A stretch of DNA of 64,000 nt from the NCBI GenBank assembly GCA_036873755.1, contig JAVTVY010025325.1, positions 50,848 to 114,847 on the forward strand, read 5' to 3'. Below, one piece after another: positions 45,715 to 56,444 of the stretch (its first letter is position 1; every line of letters begins with the position of its first letter). The notes beneath the pieces were generated by a model. The model was given only the letters and a program-made list of their open reading frames with translations, did no database searches and was not told where the DNA came from. The stretch comes from Hanleya hanleyi. Its lineage: Eukaryota; Mollusca; Polyplacophora; Lepidopleurida; Hanleyidae. The position numbers were made by a program, and so were the translations under genes.

Positions 45715-46323
45715 TTATTTTTGCATGTACACGTGGTGGGTCTCTCCGAGAAAGATTCCGGTCCGTAGCCGAATGTGATCGGTGGTGGCTTGCTCTCGGT
45801 CGAAGAGCATATTCCCATGCTGAGGGGTTGTCGCATCTTTAAAGGCTTCCAACGCAAACGGTGTGCGGCCGGGATACATCTGTCTCACGAGGTGCAGCAG
45901 TTCAGTGGTATCTCTCGAGTTTTTGAAGACCACCAGGTAGTGGGCATTTAAGCTGATGTTCCGATGTTCTTTGTTTTTACTGAACAGATTCTGCACAATG
46001 TAGATGATGCTGAGCCTTCGATGATGGCTGCCTTTGGTAAAGAGTTGGGTGACCCGCGCATCCGTCTCCGCCATGAGATCATCCAGAACCACCAAGGTGT
46101 CCGGTTCCAAAGCGGCCAGGTTGGGTAGGCCGTCCACGAACGTGATGTGGGGCATTGCTGCATACGCTGCCTGCCATTCTCCGTAACACCACACGACTCG
46201 GGCAGTTGTTGGGGTGATCATGCTGTCGGCGTGTTGAAGGAGCTTCCTGACGAAATGCGTTTTGCCGGAGCCCGTCGGTCCTGCGATGACGCAAGTGAAG
46301 GGATGCTGCCACCGAGGGTCCAT
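45715..46323 (-). CDS. DNA-packaging ATPase (FtsK/HerA, A32-like)
   Basis: 202 codons, intact. Walker A is GPTGSGKT at residues 15-22. Walker B is TLVVLDDL around 76-83, with acidic D81/D82. A sensor-like region IYIVQNLF follows, then LNAHYLVVFKN. The small P-loop ATPase of Polintons and NCLDV-type viruses has this compact layout; it would pump element DNA into the capsid. It is 97% or so alike to 61103-61711 by eye, making it the best preserved gene shared by the two elements. It begins 48 bp after the stop of the membrane-protein gene. Confidence 0.9.
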   Translation of the reverse strand: MDPRWQHPFTCVIAGPTGSGKTHFVRKLLQHADSMITPTTARVVWCYGEWQAAYAAMPHITFVDGLPNLAALEPDTLVVLDDLMAETDARVTQLFTKGSHHRRLSIIYIVQNLFSKNKEHRNISLNAHYLVVFKNSRDTTELLHLVRQMYPGRTPFALEAFKDATTPQHGNMLFDREQATTDHIRLRTGIFLGETHHVYMQK

Positions 46324-46370
46324 GGTTGGAGGTGTATCCGCTGTCGTGGTAACCCGCTCTTGTAAATTTG

Positions 46371-46787
46371 TTACGAGTGAACTGGAGTGGTGGTGGGTAC
46401 AACGTCGGTCGTCGTTGTCGATGGGCGTTCACTGTGAGTGATGAAATCCGGTGGGTTTTCAGACGTAGTGGGTGTACTTGGTGTAGGTGTTGACTGTGAG
46501 CTTGGTGTGGAGCTCGATGTGGCTTGTACACGTGGTTTGGTGGTGGTGATGACTGGGCTCGTTTCGATCACGGAGGTGACTGGTGTAGAGAAGTTCTGTA
46601 GACTGGTTTGACTGCCACTCACAGCTGGAGTTCTAAGTCGGTTAAGTAGCGTGCTGACATAGGCTACGTCGTAAAACACACCTCCGTACAACACACTCAG
46701 CAGGGTTAGCAATATCACCACAAAGTCCACTTGCGCTTTGCGCGTTTTGGGAGACGCTGTGTTCAGAGGCAGCTGCTGCTTGTCCAT
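46371..46787 (-). CDS. Single-pass membrane protein with Thr/Ser/Pro-rich ectodomain-like tail
   Basis: 138 codons from ATG 46787. A basic N-terminus (RKTRKAQ at 14-20 or so) is followed by a hydrophobic segment VVILLTLLSVLYGGVF, predicted to cross the membrane, and then a Thr/Ser/Pro-rich tail resembling a mucin-like stalk. The basic residues before the segment suggest a type II-like orientation with the tail outside. Its TATA box overlaps the end of the integrase gene. The role is unknown; a virion membrane or host-surface function is conceivable. Confidence 0.6.
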   Translation of the reverse strand: MDKQQLPLNTASPKTRKAQVDFVVILLTLLSVLYGGVFYDVAYVSTLLNRLRTPAVSGSQTSLQNFSTPVTSVIETSPVITTTKPRVQATSSSTPSSQSTPTPSTPTTSENPPDFITHSERPSTTTTDVVPTTTPVHS

Positions 46788-46837
46788 AGCACCGTGGTCG
46801 AACGTGGAATGAAGGATGACGGCAGTGGTGTCTGGCT

Positions 46838-47853
46838 TTATAGTCGTTTCACCTGGTTGGCCGCGACCCAGGAATTGAAGGAACTGGGCCAGCCTTGCCA
46901 TTTGACGAAATGAAACAGTTTGCCACGTCGACGTTCCGTTTTCAAAATTTGCTCTACCGTGCTGTAATTCCGTCTCGTAAAACGTCCCTAGCAACGGTTC
47001 CCCTTGAAGATCTTCCAGTTCATAGACTCGCTGCTGTCGGGGAAGGCGCCGTTTAATCAGGAAGTGCTCATCGCTCCAGTTGGGCAAGTAACTTTTCTCA
47101 AACAGGGTCCCCGACCTTGAACACCTCCTTCGGCGTTCGCTGCGATTGCCTGGGGTACAAGACACGCCTGACTTGGGCTTCATTGCGTTGGGTCACGGTA
47201 ATGGGGGCTCTCTCTATACTCAGGTGATATACTCGATCTACACTCACAAGTTTCGGGAGAACATCGATGTACCGCCTTGTATTCTTATAGGTGAAATATT
47301 TATACATGCGGCCTTTGAATGTCCTGTTGAACCTTTCCACAACGGAACCCTTGGTCTCGTTGTACGTATGGAAGAAAAACACCTTCTGGGCTTTCAGAAA
47401 CTGTTGGAACGGTCTGTTGAGGAATTCCGTGCCTTCGTCGGTTTGCAAATACATGGGTTTGCGCCCGGTCTTGAAGATGTCCTTGAACGCCGCTATGAGA
47501 TTCGCCCCCGTTTTGGTCTGGATGGGTACCACCCACGCATACTTCGACAGGATATCGATGCACCTCAAGATATACCGATCCCCATCGTTGTGTTTGGCAA
47601 AGGCGCACATATCGACCAAATCCGCTTGCCACTGGGCATGTAGTCCCCCCACGATGACCCGGTTCCGTAGTAAATGGCGACGGACAGATTTATGTAAGGT
47701 ATAGGTGTCTTGTTTTTTTAACCAATCTCGGACTTGGGCACGTTGTATCCCCTGGGGTTTGGCCGCTCGATAGAGAGCCGACAATGCACTATAGGCCGCC
47801 GGACTGTCGGAACTGTAGTATAAGCTAGCCAACACCTTCTCCCAGCTCTTCAT
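46838..47853 (-). pseudogene. Retroviral-type integrase with chromodomain (F54H12.3-like), disrupted
   Basis: Core ORF 47098-47853. The DDE residues are D78 (QADLVDM), D139 (LQTDEGTEF) and E173 (SVVERFN). The catalytic domain is complete. It ends prematurely at GDPV followed by TGA because about 26 bp are missing relative to element 2. The chromodomain region continues at 46838-47100 in other frames, with SYLPNWSDEHFLIKRR, and has a second ~28-bp deletion. Such integrases (c-integrase) insert Polintons and generate 6-bp duplications; a chromodomain would bias target choice toward modified chromatin. It has no HHCC zinc motif at the N-terminus. Confidence 0.88.
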
Positions 47854-47880
47854 GGTGACAAATGATGATGGACCCTGGCT

Positions 47881-48363
47881 CTATCGTTTATTCATAACGG
47901 GTATATCTTGGGCCGGAGTTTCTTTCTGATTTTCTTCGTTGGCTTCTGCCAGCACAGTGTCCATGGTAAATGACCAGTCCAACTCGTCTGATGACCGCTC
48001 TTCCTGCGTAAGCACTTGATCCACATCTGCCACGGCATCTTCCAATGCAGACCATAGAACAGGGTGAAGGGTAAAATGCACTGTACCCCCATCTAGGCGA
48101 GCCAATTGAGCAAAGAAGGGGCCGCGTCGGATGTACACATTGTGACACAAGTGGATGAGGTCGCCGTCCAGTTCACCAGACAACACCCGTTTTAATTTGG
48201 TCCAGCCCTCCCGGGACAGACGAATGTGAGCCGGGCACGGTTGTGTAGGGTCTGCATCACAGATGTCTCCCACCTCCTCCATGATATCGACCTTATCCGC
48301 ATAGACGTGCAGGAAGACCTCGGGGGTCAAGCTGAGGAACGCCCGTATTATATGCTCCGTCAT
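47881..48363 (-). CDS. PC4-like protein B (candidate ssDNA/transcription cofactor domain)
   Basis: 160 codons, intact. The segment LHVYADKVDIMEEV...HIRLSREGWTKLKRVL has the layout of the PC4/Sub1 fold: a strand pair, then a 'ISL..W..L' strand-helix. The C-terminal third is acidic. It is paralogous to the gene at 48423-48959 (shared GW.KFKRVL.GELDG.LI, RRGPFF and L.P.LW.A.E motifs). PC4-family proteins bind melted DNA and stimulate transcription; that is an inference from pattern only. A TATA box at 48403-48410 lies 40 bp upstream. Confidence 0.62.
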   Translation of the reverse strand: MTEHIIRAFLSLTPEVFLHVYADKVDIMEEVGDICDADPTQPCPAHIRLSREGWTKLKRVLSGELDGDLIHLCHNVYIRRGPFFAQLARLDGGTVHFTLHPVLWSALEDAVADVDQVLTQEERSSDELDWSFTMDTVLAEANEENQKETPAQDIPVMNKR

Positions 48364-48402
48364 GGTCAGTACGTGAATGGTACAAGATTTGACTGTCTCT
48401 CG

Positions 48403-48410
48403 TATTTATA
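48403..48410 (-). promoter_or_regulatory. TATA box (TATAAATA) of PC4-like gene B, element 1
   Basis: Within CTATAAATACGAGAGACAG on the minus strand, 40 bp before the ATG at 48363. The same 13-bp core CTATAAATACGAG precedes both PC4-like genes of element 2. Confidence 0.75.
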
Positions 48411-48422
48411 GGGAGAAAAAGT

Positions 48423-48959
48423 TTATGACGTGAGATCAAAGGATCGGGTGGTCATGTCACTGGGCTGACTGAGTCTAGCCGGATAATCCATGGCATCGTC
48501 GTCTGCCTCCGCTTCATTGCTAGGTTTGGTAATTTGTTCATTGGGTTCTGCCGCCGCTTCACTCAGGGCACGAGCCCACTCCAACTGAACAGCTGACTGC
48601 TCGTCCGGTGTAAACAGCTGGTCCACAATAGGCACCACTTTCTCGAAGGCTGTCCACAGATCGGGGTCTAGGGTGAAGCCTCGCGTAGGGTCTTGGTAAC
48701 GGCCCAGGCGTGGGAAGAAGGGTCCACGATGTACGTAGATGGCATTGTCTATGCGGATGAGGTTTCCGTCGAGCTCACCACCCAACACCCGTTTAAATTT
48801 GGCCCAGCCGTCACGGTGTAGCGTAACCGTATTCGATACGGTCTCAGCGCGCGACCAGCAAACATCTCCACGGTCTCCCACGAGGGTGACTTTATCTTCA
48901 TAGACGTGTAACCTCACCCGGGGTGTAAGGAGAAGGATGGCGCATAGGACTGGTGACAT
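48423..48959 (-). CDS. PC4-like protein A
   Basis: 178 codons from ATG 48959 (MSPVLCAILLLTPRVRL), chosen because element 2 starts at the equivalent site. The frame is open further upstream only because the leader is duplicated there. Motifs: VRLHVYEDKVTLVGD, TVTLHRDGWAKFKRVL, GELDGNLIRIDNAIYVHRG, and an acidic C-terminus ending PARLSQPSDMTTRS. It shares the putative PC4-like core with its neighbour. Its upstream TATA is degenerate (CCACAAATACGAG), and the ~70-bp leader with TCATTCACCG and GTCAACCATGTCACC occurs twice (about 48950-49060). Confidence 0.62.
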   Translation of the reverse strand: MSPVLCAILLLTPRVRLHVYEDKVTLVGDRGDVCWSRAETVSNTVTLHRDGWAKFKRVLGGELDGNLIRIDNAIYVHRGPFFPRLGRYQDPTRGFTLDPDLWTAFEKVVPIVDQLFTPDEQSAVQLEWARALSEAAAEPNEQITKPSNEAEADDDAMDYPARLSQPSDMTTRSFDLTS

Positions 48960-49152
48960 GGTTGACCCAATGACGAACGGTGAATGACACACACTCTCAC
49001 TGTCTCTCGTATTTGTGGTCAGGTCTCTCGGTGACATGGTTGACGCAATGACGATCGGTGAATGACGCACACTGTGACTGACCCTCGTATACATCGGTTG
49101 CACATACGCGCATCTGTGGAGGCTCTGAAGAGCCGTTCTTTTTCTGTCGTTG

Positions 49153-49479
49153 TCATTGCCACAGCGTCAGGGTCAAGAGGGCAAAGACCATGGCGAGCCC
49201 AACAAGTCGTCGCTGGTTCCGGCGTGAGCGCTCGCGGTCCATAGTCCGGGCATCAAGGATGGCTGTCATAGTCCAGTAGTGATGAGTGATAGCACACCTC
49301 TCCATCGAGTGCACTCTGTCGAGGAGCGCTTCTGTGAACTCTTTCAGGATCTGGCGTCGCCCCTCGTTGTCGTCGCCATCTTCGAACATGGACCGAACCA
49401 CTGCTCTGTAACCCGTGAGTGAATTAACCATGGTCGCATGCTGTAAAATGCGGGTCGCATAGGGATGGGTGTCCGTCAT
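49153..49479 (-). CDS. 108-aa tail-anchored protein
   Basis: Intact, and the same length as its copy at 58070-58396. It is a soluble, charged N-terminal part (HPYATRILQHATMVNS, DGDDNEGRRQIL) followed by a C-terminal hydrophobic segment of about 18 residues (LVGLAMVFALLTLTLW) that ends the protein, typical of tail anchors. The Arg-rich stretch RERSRRNQRR lies just before the anchor. TATA at 49526-49532 is 47 bp upstream. The function is not recognised. Confidence 0.65.
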   Translation of the reverse strand: MTDTHPYATRILQHATMVNSLTGYRAVVRSMFEDGDDNEGRRQILKEFTEALLDRVHSMERCAITHHYWTMTAILDARTMDRERSRRNQRRLVGLAMVFALLTLTLWQ

Positions 49480-49525
49480 GGCTCTGCAACCGTAGGAATG
49501 GGGATGTGGGATCCAGAGGGACGTG

Positions 49526-49532
49526 TTTTATA
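49526..49532 (-). promoter_or_regulatory. TATA box (TATAAAA) of the 108-aa gene, element 1
   Basis: Lies in GGTCTATAAAACACGTC on the minus strand. The same context occurs 47 bp before the homologous ATG in element 2 (58023-58029). Confidence 0.78.
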
Positions 49533-49956
49533 GACCATGTCACACATGCGCACCTATACGTAGCTCTACGGGTGTAGTCCGTGATACGTACTATTCTGAT
49601 TGGTTAGTCCAAAAAAGAGAGCAACAACAACAAAGATTACAGGTCAATCCTTTTATTATGCGTGAATCGGGCGTGACCTGGGTGGGAAACATGATAGGAA
49701 TGCATGTACTGACCTGTCTGTGGGGTCCCCCCTCCCCAGAATTTCGCTGACGTCCGTGTCTTCATCCAGGAACTTCGCGTCCGCGCCTGAATCCGGGTAC
49801 GTATGAGGTTCTTAAGGAGGCCACTGCATGTAGTGAGCTGTATGCGGGGTTTTTCCCGCTGACGTCCGTGTCTTTCATCCGGGCACTTGACGTCCGCGCC
49901 TGCATCCGGGTACTTCTATGTAGGTGTATAAAATGTCCCGGATGTAAAATCCACTG

Positions 49957-49989
<33 letters not shown>

Positions 49990-50007
49990 GCGTGCGCGCG
50001 CGCGCAA
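49957..50007. repeat. (CA)n followed by (CG)n microsatellite
   Basis: About 14 CA units run into CGCGCGTGCGCGCGCGCGC. Alternating purine-pyrimidine DNA of this kind can adopt Z-DNA. It lies about 90 bp before the TATA box of the zinc-finger gene, close to where the gene order differs between the two elements. Confidence 0.9.
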
Positions 50008-50097
50008 TGCGGCTCAGTCGTACACCAGTACATCTCGGTCCTCGAGTTGGAGGTAGATGAACTAAGTGTGCTAAAAATAGATCACCAGCAAGCGTGC

Positions 50098-50105
50098 TAT
50101 AAAAG
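50098..50105 (+). promoter_or_regulatory. TATA box (TATAAAAG) of the zinc-finger gene
   Basis: 54 bp upstream of the ATG at 50152, the spacing used by other genes of the element. It supports the downstream ATG rather than the in-frame one at 50047. Confidence 0.7.
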
Positions 50106-50151
50106 TGAAGCGGCCTGGCCGTTTCATCCGACACATCTGTCAACCACCAAG

Positions 50152-51075
50152 ATGTTTACTTGCACAACTTGCCAGAAGCAGTTTGCTCGCCTAGATAATT
50201 TACGACGCCACGAGGCCTCCACCCACAACGATGCACGGTATACTTGTATAACCTGCGCACGTTCATTCAATCGGGAGGATAATTTACTGCGCCACGAAGG
50301 CTCATTCCACGAGGGGACGACGGAACAACGCAACGATTGGGACGACAAACGGCGGCATCAGCGTTTGATTCATACCCCGTCTCTACGGTTTGGGCGACAA
50401 CTTCCCACTAAAGAGGCACCCAAGAGGGTCAGCCCCAGTGAAGATGGGCCCGGGGAGACGAATGCCAGTGGTGATGCGATCACAGAGAGCCCGGCTATAC
50501 CCACAGTTCAGAAGAGCCTAGATATCCAGCCAGTCCCTAGAATTACTGTTGCCAGTCATACGCCTGACGACATCGAACATTTTCTGGAAAATGCAGTGGA
50601 CGTTCCTATCGATCTGTTACAGGACGCCCATCCAGTGAGTGACATCTATCGGCGCCAATGGCCCATGATACGGCATGTTTTCCACCGTGATCGCCCTATT
50701 CCAGATATCTACAATTTCCCACTGACCGACCTCGCCCGTCTACGCAGCTACGTGGAAGCCATCTTCAATGACCAAGCTACGGTCTTCAGATTGAATGTCG
50801 CTTTCGGGTACATCTTACGTCACAAATAGACGGACCAGTTACGGTATTATTATGCCAATAATAACAGCCATGTGTTTGACCAACCGTTCACCATCATTAA
50901 CCGGGCGTCGCTAGAGACGATGCTGGAGAAACTGGACACCGTGGATCCCTTGAGATGGGCACAACGTCAACGCCCCAACACACAATGGGTCGTAGAAAGG
51001 GTGACCAATGTTACGTTCTTAGTTACCAAGCTGACCAACCACCCCCATCGACTGACTGCGTCACCCTTGCACTGA
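50152..51075 (+). pseudogene. C2H2 zinc-finger protein with element-specific C-terminal domain; one nonsense codon
   Basis: Residues about 3-25 and 31-53 are two C2H2 fingers (CTTCQKQF...HEASTH; CITCARSF...HEGSFH). A variable linker follows, then a conserved domain: VSDIYRRQWPMIRHVFHRD, FNDQATVFRLN, FGYILRHK. An in-frame TAG at 50827-50829 interrupts it; the same frame continues with QLRYYYANN, VFDQPFT and RPNTQWVVERVTNVTFLVTK to 51075. The element 2 homologue (57380-57874) has a sense codon there but no fingers. This gene points opposite to all other element 1 genes. AATAAA signals follow at about 51167 and 51270. It is likely a DNA-binding regulator, by inference. Confidence 0.75.
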
Positions 51076-51364
51076 TGAATAGTATAACATGCCGTATATA
51101 CTCTTTATGTCTACATGCTGATCGTTGACTTGAGCTCAGTAAACATTAATGTGACGGTGCGTTAAATAATAAAACATGGTGTTTGATATTTCAATTTGTT
51201 TTGCTGTGAACATACTAAACATACCCAGGGCGGCTCCCCCAGCCTGGGTATGATGTAACATTGGGGATAATAAACTGTATAAACATTGCTGAACTTGTTG
51301 TTATTCACGACAACCGTTTTCCGCTATACTTGGATGAAATATATAACCCGATGTGATATAGTGC

Positions 51365-52448
51365 CCTTGGACACTTCCGGATAACCCGCGCGCGCGTGCG
51401 GCCGGATAACCCGCGCGCGCGCGCTGGCCCGGATAACCCACGCGCGCTGCGGCCGGGCCGGGCCGGACCGGGCCGGGGGAAACCCGGATGTTGAAGAGGT
51501 CCCTGATGTTGACAATGTCCCGGATGTTGAAGAGGTCCCGGATGTTCTAGTACATGCCTTCCATACATCTACGGTCTAAGGAAAAATTAGAACTTCTGTG
51601 TTCGGAGGTCAATCTGAAAACCGGAGGAGACGTCACACACTTGCGCAGACCCACCACACCACGTGACCTGCGCAGCAGAATGTTGAAAACGAACGACACA
51701 CTAGTCCAGGCGGATGCTCCCTTACGTATGCTTCACATTGATACCTCACTCGACTCCATCGGACCATTAGTGGCCCACCTAGACCCCAAAACGTCTATTT
51801 CCATACCCTTTCCCCACAATTCCCTGTCTGCGCATGTGCAGAATGTTGAAAACGAACGACACACTAGTCCAGGCGGATGCTCCTTCACGAATGCTTCACA
51901 TTGATACCTCACTCGACTCCATCGGACCATTAGTGGCCCACCTCGACCCCAAAACGTCTCTTTCCACACCCTTTTCCCCCAATTCCCTGTCTGCGCATGC
52001 GCAGAATGTTGAAAACGGGCGATACACTAGTCCAGGCGGATGCTCCTTCACGAATGCTTCACATTGATACCTCACTCGACTCCATCGACCCACTAGTTAC
52101 ACTCAGCCCGTTGGATACTCCCTCACGTATGCTTCATATTGATACCTCACTCGACCCAATCGGTCCACTAGCGGTCCCTACAGATTGCCAAACATTCTCA
52201 CGAAAACTCAGGGTTTTGGGACTACTTTCGGTCCGCGGAGGCAGACCGCATCACCGCCAGACCGCATCACCGCGGAGGAATACATGTCCCAATGTGACGC
52301 CCCATCCACCCAGACCGGAAGTGACGTCATACACTTGCGCAGAACACTCCTGCGCACACCTCCTCATGACCTCCTCAAGTGACGTCATACAATTCCTGCG
52401 CATGCGCAGTGACGAGCCAACGACTCGAAATCCACTTTCTAAACTACT
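51365..52448 (-). repeat. Right TIR of element 1
   Basis: Complement of 38582-39720, including three ~163-bp internal units with TGCGCATGCGCA-type palindromes and TGACGTCA motifs. The inner end is CGCGCG/CCGGCC-rich. It differs from the left TIR by small indels and scattered substitutions. Confidence 0.9.
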
Positions 52449-52454
52449 CATAAT
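52449..52454. repeat. Right 6-bp target-site duplication (CATAAT)
   Basis: Matches 38576-38581 exactly. Confidence 0.9.
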
Positions 52455-55400
52455 ATGTTGACTTACTGATGTGATATCAGAAGTCAGTTATGGACTTCTG
52501 GTGATATGTTGTTGCAATTGTGACCAAAAAGAAAACAATGTGATAAAATTTTAGAACTAAATGCCAAGTGTATAAACTTTGTTGCAAAATCAAACATATT
52601 GTGTAGATAAAGATACGGCTAGTATCAAATGTTGTACTAATGATGTTGCCATTTGGGAAGTATCATATTTCGGTTTTACAATGTTATTAATCTATCAATT
52701 GAGAAGTTTGCTTCCTGAAAATGAAACATCCGAACAACTGACTGTAAATGGTTCAAAGCACAAAGTTAACAAAGCACAAGGGACATTCCGGACATAATTG
52801 CTAATATATGCATAGTATTTGACATAGAACAAACAAAATTCACAAGCTTGGTTTCTTCAGTGCCACCAAAATACCTGTACAATTAGTCCATGGGCCAGAG
52901 TCGAAACTGGTACCACCTGAGGTGACAAATTCTAGTAATGTTTTTTGAAGAGGTATATGTCTGTAGATGTTATCCATATGTGATAACCGTTGCAGATCGG
53001 TAGCTTAAGGGTAGTATACCACGCCTTTTGAACCCTACCCCTTTCCCAGTTCTAAATCCAAACTTGAGGGGTGGGGTATGGTCCCTCAGATATTTTTCTT
53101 ATACTTCCCTCTAGAGATCTAAAACTTCGCACACTTCGGGCATAGGTGCTCATCTATTGAAAGCGGCAAGCATTATGTCACATAATCATTTGGTGACGTC
53201 ACAGTGACGTAATAACCCAGTGAGCACTTTATTGTCTCTTTTTTGTCTATTTTCAAATTGATTATTTCAAACTCTGCTGGTACCACTTTGCATAGTAGAT
53301 TCGATTCATGTTTATTGAAGAGGTATTTCTATGTAGATGCTAGCCATATGTGATAACAGTTGCAGATCGGCAACTTATGGGTAGCTATAGCACACTTTCG
53401 CAATTTCTAGTCGCCATAGGGTACATTTCCTGTGCAACATGTATCATGATTGTTGATTGTCCATCCCAAATACATACTGGCAACTTGGTAATATCTCGCC
53501 TCAGAGTGATAACTTGAATGTGTGTTAAGAACGGAACCAGAATCTTGTTGTCAGGAGTAGAATATCGAATATGTGGCAGTAGATGATTGCCAACATCAGC
53601 GTGGGAGATTGAAAGCACAGGCGATATTCGTGTCAAGTTTTTAACGTAGACAAACTCAGGTTACTTTACCACCGCGTTTCGGTGTGGTATCAAATAGGGT
53701 ACAGTCAGTGATGGAAGAGACAAATGGATTGTATAAGATTTAACCACCAAAGCCACAAAGAATTCAAATCTGGAGACTATTCTGTTCAATTCAATAAAAT
53801 GCGTCTGACCGTTTTTTCTAACCATAATTGCATGGTATGTGATGAAAAATGGATACCGGTATCAACTATTGAACCAATCCGGAATCGACAATTGCCAACA
53901 GTAATGATGAGACTGTATGGAGATTTTAGTATATGACCCATATGAACGTTCAACCAGATTTGATGATATGAAACGAACATCATGATGTCTTCAATTTCAG
54001 CATCATTCGAAACTCTTGTCAAATTTCTTTGCATAAAATACTACCTTGCTATGCCTGTGTAGAAGTTCGAGTTATTAGTGTCTTGTGAATAAGGGCTTCC
54101 GATTATTGATGCAGAAATTCCCTGAGTGTTATACACGATAGTATCACCATCACAAATCGCCAGAACAGGTCATGACTGTATGCAGGAAAATGTGTAATTA
54201 AGGCAGGTTCGTGTGATGTTCCTGGAGTTTTAATGATGCAGGGACCATTCATCATTTATATAATGGTGTATAGTTATCTGAAGAGCTAAAGCTGTCACAG
54301 GCACGATTTCAAAGGATTTAGCTACATTCAACTTCCAAACAATATTTCCAAACTGCTTGGTCATCCATGTGCCTAATTGTAAGGCAAATCATTTCATCAT
54401 AATGGCATATGGGCAGTTAGTTTGAGTGGAAGTGAAATAATTTCTGAGCATTGTTATCGAAATATCCGTCTCTGCAGCTGACGATGTAGGCATACTCTCT
54501 GCATCAACGCTGACACTTTTCATGTTCCACCAAAGATGTTAGTATGATATATGATACTTCATTTCAGCAACCATCTCAGTCGAGCAGGGTCACAGCCGGC
54601 TAGTCCAGTTTCAAGTTTGCAGCATTTCACTATCGAGTATCGGCTTCAATCCGATTGATGACGGAGCCTATGATGACGTTACCACGTATGCATGGTTCCC
54701 TTGACATCCCTTGTTTTCATTCGGACCAAAGTTATACACCCAGGTATGAATCATCATCGCGAATACCATGGTCTACCTTAACACTCATGAGACGAGTTGA
54801 GATTCATTTAAACAGCTAATTATGGAGTGGTCTTGTGGCGCTTATGTTTGGCTGAGATCCTGAATGACGCACACTGGCATTCCGACCTCAGCGCCGGACC
54901 CCTGTGACCTTTGATCAAAGCAAAGCGAATCACTTGATTGGCTGACAGAGTAAGCGACGTCATCAATGAATTATTTACGTTCGAAAAAGCCGTTTTGCTA
55001 GGGCTCTCGACAGTAGAAGATATAGAGGGAGGGAATGGCCTGGTAGCTGGGCTGGAGTCACCAAGGAACCACCTTGTTGATTTCCTGGATATTTTGCCAC
55101 CATCAGATTCATCAGTAGGTCTATCATGTGTGTTTGGAGACGATGTTAGTGGTATTGGATTTTCTGCATATCTATCTTTTGCAATCTCCGAAAGAGGCCA
55201 TTGGGCATGCATTTATGCAGCTCCCAGCGGGCAGCCGCTTTCACGGGATAATGCCCAGAGGTAATAGTGTTATCAAAATCATCAGAAAAGCTCTAAAAGG
55301 GCAATGTTTATGCATTTTAAGAAGCAATCGTCGCATTTCAAATACAGACATCTAACACATATGGCCATCTCTGGCTATGAAACAAATTACAGTTGCCACC

Positions 55401-56444
55401 ACCGAGTGGATTACCCGTTCAACACGTTTGCAGGACTAAAGCACAAAATTTGCTGGGATACCACGTTGACCAACCTGGATTAGCAAACAATCGGTGGCCA
55501 AGATGGAAAGAAAGGGTAACGTCTTTAAAAACGATGCAAATTCTAAGGTGGCCAACATTAGCTCATCATGAAGGGTGACCATATGATGTAGCATTTGTAA
55601 ATTGAGAAAGTATGTGTACTCATCAAGCTTAATAGCAATTATAACAAAAGTCTGGAGGCCGAATATGGTAGATTAAGAGGAAAATTTCATTTCGTCAGAT
55701 TTATACCAATAATGAAGGAAGAACACAATTTGGTGGGAAGATACGGACAGGAAAGACGATTGGTAGTCAAGATGAGAATCAATGGAAATATCGCAATATC
55801 TCGGAATATTTCCTTAATTGTCCTTCTCCACGTCTTCCGTACGGCCACTGTTTGGCCGCTTACGCTCTTCAAAGAAACATAACAGGATTTACCACTTCAT
55901 TTGGTTCAAGTAAAAATGAGAAAATAAGATAACCCCAAAATTACCATCATTATTATTCAGTCGCGGTGACGTCATCACAGCATCAGATGAAGGTTTCAAT
56001 AGATGCTGCAATAAAAAAGGGGGCATGGAGGTACGGGTTGGTACTTTTCAGCTATCTAACCATAATGGAAATATCGGAAGGACCATATCCTACCTGCAAG
56101 CTTGGGTTGAGAATACAGAAAGAGGTAGGGTCCGGAAAATGTACTATAACAACCCATAAACTACCGATATACAACGGCTCTCCCAGATGGATAGCATTTG
56201 CATGCAAATACCCCTTACAAAAAATGAACCGAATCTGTTACCTCAAGATTTACCAACACAATTTTTCGAAAGTATCGAAATTGTTTGAAATAAATTGTTA
56301 CTCATGTTATAACGTCACTTTGACGTCATAAAAATTATCATTTCAAACCCCGTTAACTTGTTTACAGAAGGCGAATACCACATATGCAAGAGGTGAACAG
56401 TTATAGCTCACTAGCAACAGGAATAATTAGAATATCCAAGAAAT
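52455..56444. other. Gene-poor spacer between the two Polinton-like elements
   Basis: No gene is recognised. About 52941-53010 and 53313-53382 are diverged ~70-bp direct repeats (both with CCATATGTGATAAC and GTTGCAGATCGG). A segment at about 54820-55260 is open on both strands for over 100 codons but shows no known motif. Short TGACGTCA motifs occur near 53197, 55967 and 56318. Confidence 0.5.

Larger units (their letters stand above)
38582..52448 (-). mobile_element. Polinton-like virus-type element 1, TIR to TIR, without a DNA polymerase gene
   Basis: The 13,867-bp element starts AGTAGTATAGAAAG and ends with its complement (one mismatch). It has ~1.1-kb TIRs and a perfect 6-bp target duplication. 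It encodes an integrase with chromodomain, packaging ATPase, double-jelly-roll MCP, penton-like and pX-like minor capsid proteins and an adenain-like protease, the morphogenesis set of Polintons/adintovirus-like elements. It also has two PC4-like paralogs, membrane proteins and a C2H2 protein. No polymerase B motif is found between the TIRs; the only stretch where one could hide (39.7-40.5 kb) is under 1 kb. Many genes carry frameshifts, so it is a fossil or defective copy. Confidence 0.9.

Noticed and set aside
50047..50151. Extended N-terminus of the zinc-finger protein
   Set aside because: The TATA box at 50098-50105 lies inside this extension, so the ATG at 50152 is the likelier start.
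52941..53382. LTR pair or solo LTR between the two Polinton-like elements
   Set aside because: The ~70-bp direct repeats lack TG...CA ends, a primer site and coding sequence.
54820..55264. Overlapping 130- and 108-codon ORFs on opposite strands
   Set aside because: No motif recognised on either strand; a decayed gene is possible but not supportable.
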